From Desulfobacteraceae bacterium (GTDB lineage Bacteria; Desulfobacterota; DSM-4660; Desulfatiglandales; Desulfatiglandaceae): 10,181 bases of DNA. How positions within the stretch are numbered: position 1 is the first letter of the stretch; each line of letters opens with the position of its first letter. Shown piece by piece: positions 6,402-10,181 of the stretch. Below the pieces are notes generated by a model, which searched no databases, was not told the DNA's origin, and was given only the letters and a program-made list of their open reading frames with translations. The stretch is from NCBI GenBank assembly GCA_030589715.1, contig JAUUVE010000048.1, positions 1-10,181 of the forward strand, written 5' to 3'. The translations under genes and the position numbers were made by a program.

Positions 6402-7602
6402 GCATTCCCTGAAAAATCTTATCAAGTGTCCCTATCAGGAGATCGATCTCCTCTTTCCGGACAATGAGAGGAGGCAGAAAGCGAAGCACATTTTCTTGGG
6501 CGCAATTTATAAGAAGTCCTTGTTCCAGACAGGCATCAACTACGGGTCCGCCAGGCTGGTCCATCTCCACGCCAAGGATAAGCCCGAGACCTCTGACCTC
6601 TTTGATCAGACCGTGTTTCCGGGAAAGCCTCTCCAGGCCCTTCTTAAGGTAATCGCCCATGGACTGGCAGTGCTCCAGCCGCCCGTCCTCTAAGATGCTT
6701 TTCAGCACCGCATGAGATACAGCGCTAACCAGGGGTGTCCCCCCAAAGGTGGTGGCGTGGCTCCCGGGTCCAAATGCCTTGGCCAATTCCTCTGTGGAGA
6801 GCATGGCCCCGATGGGGAGCCCATTACCCAGGGCCTTGGCCAGCGTCATGATGTCCGGGACAACGCCATAGTGCTGGTGGGCAAAGAGCTTGCCAGTCCT
6901 GCCCATTCCCACCTGGACCTCGTCAAAGATCAACAGCGCATTGCGCTGGTTGCACAACTCCCGGACCTTTTTCAAATAGGGTGGACTGGGACACACAACG
7001 CCCCCTTCCCCCTGTATGGGCTCCAGCATTACGGCACAGACGGAAACATCCAGGGCCTGGTCCAGGCCATTGATGTCATTAAACGGTACGAACTTGAACC
7101 CTCCCAGCAAGGGGTCATATCCGGTCTGAATCTTGGTTTGGCCTGTGGCTGAAAGGGTGGCCATGGTTCGGCCATGGAAAGAGTTATCCATGGAGATGAT
7201 GGTACGTCTGTCTTGGCCGAACTTCTCATTTGAATAACGACGCGCAAGCTTGATAGCTGCCTCATTGGCCTCTGCGCCGCTGTTACAGAAAAAGACCTTG
7301 TCTGCAAATGAGTTCTCCACGAGAAGCCGGGCAAGTTCCATTTGAGGTCTTGTGTAGTAAAGATTCGAAACATGGACCAGCATTTCCGACTGCTCCTTGA
7401 GCACGCGGCTTACAATGGGAGAGCTGTGTCCTAAGGCACAGACAGCAATGCCCCCAACAAAGTCAAGGTATTCGCGACCTTCCTCGTCCCACACCCGGCA
7501 CCCCTCTCCCCGGACCAGTGTTAAAGGAAAGCGGCTGTAAGTCTGAAACATATACCTGTCTGCCAGAGAGATTGTAGAGTCGTTTTGTGGATTGTTATTC
7601 AT
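6388..7602 (-). CDS. argD: Acetylornithine aminotransferase (ArgD)
   Basis: PLP-dependent class III aminotransferase that turns N-acetylglutamate semialdehyde into N-acetylornithine. 404 residues (E. coli 406). Visible: SNLYYT (79-84), SGAEANEAAIKLARR (108-122), FHGRTMATLSATGQ (142-155), EPIQGEGG (194-201), IFDEVQVGMGRTG (225-237) with Asp227 for the PLP pyridine, and Lys256 in TLAKALGNGLPIGA as the Schiff-base lysine. The frame is open 16 more codons to a TTG 3 nt from argB, but the ATG has AGAGG (7611-7615) at 8 nt spacing and gives the normal family length. The last residues (RIEN) come from a heptad repeat. Related ArgD enzymes also serve as N-succinyl-LL-DAP aminotransferase (DapC), which would link it to the dap genes downstream; that dual role is inferred. 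Confidence 0.95.
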   Translation of the reverse strand: MNNNPQNDSTISLADRYMFQTYSRFPLTLVRGEGCRVWDEEGREYLDFVGGIAVCALGHSSPIVSRVLKEQSEMLVHVSNLYYTRPQMELARLLVENSFADKVFFCNSGAEANEAAIKLARRYSNEKFGQDRRTIISMDNSFHGRTMATLSATGQTKIQTGYDPLLGGFKFVPFNDINGLDQALDVSVCAVMLEPIQGEGGVVCPSPPYLKKVRELCNQRNALLIFDEVQVGMGRTGKLFAHQHYGVVPDIMTLAKALGNGLPIGAMLSTEELAKAFGPGSHATTFGGTPLVSAVSHAVLKSILEDGRLEHCQSMGDYLKKGLERLSRKHGLIKEVRGLGLILGVEMDQPGGPVVDACLEQGLLINCAQENVLRFLPPLIVRKEEIDLLIGTLDKIFQGMRIEN

Positions 7603-7610
7603 TATGTCAT

Positions 7611-7615
7611 CCTCT
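7611..7615 (-). promoter_or_regulatory. Shine-Dalgarno that fixes the argD start
   Basis: AGAGG on the coding strand, 8 nt before the ATG at 7600-7602. The alternative TTG at 7648-7650 lies within a repeat array next to the argB stop and has no comparable site. Confidence 0.65.
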
Positions 7616-7639
7616 TCTCGGGGTGAAACTGAATAGTAG

Positions 7640-7660
7640 CCAATACTCAATTCTCAATGT
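7640..7660 (+). repeat. Heptad repeat array spanning the argB stop
   Basis: Plus-strand units CCAATAC (7640-7646), TCAATTC (7647-7653) and TCAATGT (7654-7660). On the coding strand: ACATTGA, GAATTGA and GTATTGG. The first unit carries the argB stop TGA (7654-7656). The array fills the start of the 51-nt argB-argD junction. Confidence 0.8.
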
Positions 7661-8535
7661 ACGATTTCCGTGCCTACCCACATCGTGGTAAAGATTTCCA
7701 GCAAAATGGCGTGGGTCTGACGGCCATCGATGATGTGAGCCTTTTTGACACCGCCACTCAAGGCCTCCAGACAGCAGTTTACCTTTGGAATCATTCCCCC
7801 TTTGACGGTCTTATCGCTGATCAACTGACGGGCCTCCTCCATCTTTAGGGTTGAGATCAACCTTCCTTCCTGATCCAGCACACCTTCGGTGTCTGTAAGG
7901 AGGATTAATTTTCTGGCCCCAAGGGATGAAGCTATGTGGCCTGCCACCAGGTCTGCATTGATATTGTAAGTCTCTCCCTGCTTACTAGTGCCAACTGGTG
8001 CAATAACCGGGATGAACTCACTTTCCATGAGGCTCATGAGCACCCGGTTGTCCACAGAGGTGATCTCCCCTACCATGCCCATGTCGATGATTTCCGGTGG
8101 CTGATTTTCTCCCACATCCCGTACGTATTTTATCTTCTTGGTCATAATGAGCTTTCCATCTTTGCCTGAAAGCCCTACGGCACGACCGCCGTTACTGTTA
8201 ATTAGGTTGACAATCTCCTTATTGACCTTTCCAACCAGGACCATCTCCACCACATCCATGGTCTGCTTGTCGGTGACCCGCATGCCATCCACAAATTCCG
8301 ATTTGATGGAAAGCCTCTTCAAAAACCCACCGATCTGGGGACCGCCCCCGTGGATGACCACCGGGTTCATCCCCACATATTTCATCAGGATTATGTCAAG
8401 GGCGAAATTTTGCTTCAGCCCATCATCCACCATGGCATGCCCGCCGTATTTGACTACAATGGTGGCGCCGTTGAACCGCTGAATATAGGGAAGGGCCTCA
8501 ATAAGAACCTTGGCCCTGTCGCTATGATTGATCAT
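7654..8535 (-). CDS. argB: N-acetylglutamate kinase (ArgB)
   Basis: Phosphorylates N-acetyl-L-glutamate, the second step of arginine synthesis; amino-acid kinase fold. 293 residues, longer than E. coli ArgB (258). Conserved elements: Lys29 in VVKYGG, HGGGPQI (62-68), RVT (86-88), NINAD (191-195), LLTDTEGVL (212-220) and KGGMIPK (245-251). An N-terminal segment AKVLIEALPYIQRF (8-21) precedes the kinase core. This matches the extra helix of the arginine-inhibited hexameric kinases (as in Pseudomonas and Thermotoga), so feedback inhibition by arginine is likely; the C-terminal VGTEI also fits that group. Its ATG overlaps the hslU stop as ATGA, so translation is probably coupled to hslU. Only a weak AGG lies about 9 nt upstream. 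The stop lies in a heptad repeat. Confidence 0.97.
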   Translation of the reverse strand: MINHSDRAKVLIEALPYIQRFNGATIVVKYGGHAMVDDGLKQNFALDIILMKYVGMNPVVIHGGGPQIGGFLKRLSIKSEFVDGMRVTDKQTMDVVEMVLVGKVNKEIVNLINSNGGRAVGLSGKDGKLIMTKKIKYVRDVGENQPPEIIDMGMVGEITSVDNRVLMSLMESEFIPVIAPVGTSKQGETYNINADLVAGHIASSLGARKLILLTDTEGVLDQEGRLISTLKMEEARQLISDKTVKGGMIPKVNCCLEALSGGVKKAHIIDGRQTHAILLEIFTTMWVGTEIVH

Positions 8536-9938
8536 AGTATATACCTGCTCAGATTTTCGTCTTCCAATATTTCAGCCAATTTTTCTTGCACATATTTTTT
8601 GTCAATAGTTACTGTCGTTGTGCTCATATCCGGTGCAGCAAACGATATCTCATCCACCAATTTTTCCATCACGGTGTGGAGACGACGGGCCCCAATATTT
8701 TCGGTACGTTCATTGACCTGGCTGGCCATTTCGGCGATCTCTTTGACTGCATCCTTTTTGAATATCAACTCAATCCCTTCCGTGGCAAGCAGGGCCTTAT
8801 ATTGGATAATCAATGCGTTCTTGGGCTCGGTGAGGATCCTGACAAAGTCATCCATGGAAAGGGAATCCAGTTCCACCCTGATAGGGAATCTTCCCTGTAA
8901 CTCGGGCAAAAGGTCTGAGGGCTTGCTCATGTTAAATGCCCCTGCTGCAATGAACAGGATATGGTCTGTCTTAACCATGCCGTATTTGGTGGTCACCGTA
9001 GAACCCTCCACAATGGGCAGGAGGTCTCTTTGCACTCCCTCGCGTGATACGTCAGGACCGTAAGAGGAATCAGACCCAGCCACCTTGTCCAGCTCGTCTA
9101 AGAAAATTATGCCATTTTGCTCGGTGATACGGATCGCACCTTCTACTACCTTATCCATATCGATAAGCCGTTGTGATTCTTCTTGAAAGAGGATCTCCAG
9201 GGCCTCGGGGATCTTTACCCGCCTCTTTTTTTTTCTGGATGGAAACATGCCCCCGAAAATCTCCTTGACGTTAAATTCCATCTCTTCAAGCCCCGAGCTA
9301 GAGAAGATCTCCACCATAGGCACATTGCTGTTGGTCACCTCTAACTCCACATAACGTTCGTCCAGCTTACTGGCCCTCAACATTCGCCGCAGCTTCTCAC
9401 GGGTGGAAGAAGCCTCTGCCGTATTTGTCTTTACCACCTCCAGGACCCTTTCCTTCTCCCCATCTTCTTGTTCATGCGTCTCTTCGCTTCGCTTTGGAAG
9501 AAGGATATCAAGGAGTCTTTCTTCGGCCAGGTCGCGGGCCTTGGGTTTTACCTTCTCCTGTTCCCCCTTTTTGGACATATTGACGGCCAGCTCTGTTAGG
9601 TCCCTGACCATTGATTCCACGTCCCTCCCCACATATCCTACCTCTGTAAACTTCGTGGCCTCTACCTTGAGGAAAGGGGAGTTTGCAAGACGGGCCAGGC
9701 GTCTGGCAATTTCTGTCTTTCCTACCCCGGTGGGCCCTATCATTATAATATTTTTTGGGGCGATCTCGTCCTTGAGCTCATCGGGGACCTGCTGGCGGCG
9801 CCATCTGTTTCTTAGGGCAATTGCCACAGAACGCTTGGCCTGGTCTTGACCTATGATATATTTGTCTAACTCCGATACGATCTCCCTCGGTGTCAGGACT
9901 TCCATAAAGTGATTTTCCTCTGGACTATCTTTTTTCAT
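8532..9938 (-). CDS. hslU: ATP-dependent protease ATPase subunit HslU (ClpY)
   Basis: Hexameric AAA+ unfoldase that feeds proteins to the HslV peptidase in the cytoplasm. 468 residues. N-terminal TPREIVSELDKYIIGQDQAK, Walker A GPTGVGKT (68-75), pore loop GYVG (101-104), the intermediate (I) domain about 110-240, Walker B IIFLDE (277-282), sensor 1 FIAAGAFN (329-336), arginine-finger region ELQGRFPIR (346-354), and sensor 2 GARRLHTVMEKL (416-427). The C-terminus LSRYIL is the family tail that docks into HslV. The first ATG has AGAGG at 5 nt spacing; a second ATG at residue 12 (MEVLTPREI, 9903-9905) is closer to the E. coli N-terminus and also possible. The I domain contains a run of nine A (9226-9234) within lysine codons. 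The stop overlaps argB. Confidence 0.97.
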   Translation of the reverse strand: MKKDSPEENHFMEVLTPREIVSELDKYIIGQDQAKRSVAIALRNRWRRQQVPDELKDEIAPKNIIMIGPTGVGKTEIARRLARLANSPFLKVEATKFTEVGYVGRDVESMVRDLTELAVNMSKKGEQEKVKPKARDLAEERLLDILLPKRSEETHEQEDGEKERVLEVVKTNTAEASSTREKLRRMLRASKLDERYVELEVTNSNVPMVEIFSSSGLEEMEFNVKEIFGGMFPSRKKKRRVKIPEALEILFQEESQRLIDMDKVVEGAIRITEQNGIIFLDELDKVAGSDSSYGPDVSREGVQRDLLPIVEGSTVTTKYGMVKTDHILFIAAGAFNMSKPSDLLPELQGRFPIRVELDSLSMDDFVRILTEPKNALIIQYKALLATEGIELIFKKDAVKEIAEMASQVNERTENIGARRLHTVMEKLVDEISFAAPDMSTTTVTIDKKYVQEKLAEILEDENLSRYIL

Positions 9939-10067
9939 GGGTACCTCTAATCGAATATTGCGGAAGTTCTAGGCAGGACTCAGCTGCGGTCCTCAGACGG
10001 CCTATCTCCCATTAAAGCCTTTGGCAAAAAGATCGATGGGTTTTTATTAGATAACCGGGTTAAGAAG
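9939..10067. other. hslV-hslU intergenic region
   Basis: These 129 nt carry the hslU ribosome binding site (AGAGG, 9944-9948) and a 10-bp bulged hairpin (9970-10004). A nine-codon open frame starting ATGGGAGATAGG lies over the hairpin but has no clear ribosome binding site. I see no convincing promoter and no intrinsic terminator. The gap is long for hslVU, where the two genes are usually close together. Confidence 0.5.
9970..10004 (-). other. Bulged hairpin between hslV and hslU
   Basis: On the coding strand TAGGC pairs with GCCTA as an outer 5-bp stem, and AGGAC with GTCCT as an inner one. A 6-nt bulge (CGTCTG) lies only on the 5' side and the loop is CGCAGCTGA. It has no U-run. It may be an mRNA processing or stability element or may have no role. 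Confidence 0.4.
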
Positions 10068-10181
10068 CTACTCCTCAAGCTCGTAAATGGTCACGTGCTC
10101 GTTGGTATAAAGGCAGATTGAGTCTGCAATCTTCATGGATTCGCGGGCAACGGCACCCGAATCCAGGTCGGAATGGTCCAC
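10068..10181 (-). CDS. hslV: HslV (ClpQ) peptidase subunit, C-terminal end only
   Basis: The last 37 codons and stop of a gene that enters from beyond the window edge. The residues ARESMKIADSICLYTNEH and the ending TIYELEE match the C-terminal helix and strand of HslV (family pattern AR..L.IA..ICIYTN..., then an EL end). HslV is the threonine peptidase of the HslVU complex; its catalytic N-terminal threonine is outside the window. The position directly before hslU supports the call. The stop is TAG at 10068-10070. Confidence 0.9.
   Translation of the reverse strand: MDHSDLDSGAVARESMKIADSICLYTNEHVTIYELEE

Noticed and set aside
7029..7373. Alternative minus-strand frame of 114 codons inside argD
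   Set aside because: It is an out-of-frame reading of argD without motifs; the argD frame is intact throughout.
8350..9063. Open frame of 237 codons on the plus strand
   Set aside because: It lies antisense over the argB start and hslU end, both of which are certain, and its translation is low-complexity with no recognisable motif.

Overview
All genes in this window lie on the minus strand, so transcription runs from high to low coordinates. The content is core metabolism: the end of hslV, then hslU, argB, argD, argG, argH, a small lipoprotein gene, lysA, dapF and dapA. I recognise every complete gene except the lipoprotein by clear family motifs. The junctions are tight (4-nt overlaps at hslU/argB and argH/lipoprotein, 10-30 nt at argD/argG, argG/argH and lysA/dapF), which fits one long transcription unit or a few overlapping ones. 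No mobile element, tRNA, rRNA, CRISPR array or phage gene is visible. The lipoprotein and the order hslVU-argBDGH-lysA-dapFA suggest a Gram-negative bacterium, most likely of the Desulfobacterota (former Deltaproteobacteria) type. That placement is inference from gene order and protein style, not from a marker gene.

Region by region. 8532-10181 holds the HslVU (ClpQY) ATP-dependent protease. 3763-8535 holds arginine biosynthesis: N-acetylglutamate kinase, acetylornithine aminotransferase, argininosuccinate synthase and argininosuccinate lyase. The ornithine carbamoyltransferase gene argF, often found between argD and argG in related clusters, is absent. 3317-3766 is a lipoprotein whose start overlaps the argH stop. 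110-3248 holds the lysine/diaminopimelate branch: DAP decarboxylase, DAP epimerase and dihydrodipicolinate synthase. ArgD may serve both halves, because ArgD proteins in other bacteria also act as N-succinyl-LL-DAP aminotransferase.

Several start codons differ from the longest possible reading. dapA, dapF, lysA and argD start inside their longest open frames, while argG and the lipoprotein start with TTG behind good Shine-Dalgarno sequences.

The feature not explained by ordinary annotation is a family of degenerate 7-nt tandem repeats at gene junctions. The coding-strand unit is mostly NNATTGA. Arrays sit at the ends of dapF, argD, argB and the lipoprotein gene, just upstream of lysA, and beyond dapA. 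In four cases the stop codon is the TGA inside a repeat unit. The two arrays before lysA are in opposite orientation, can pair into a long imperfect hairpin, and leave lysA without a visible Shine-Dalgarno sequence. I see no previously undescribed multi-gene system here; the repeats are the best lead.
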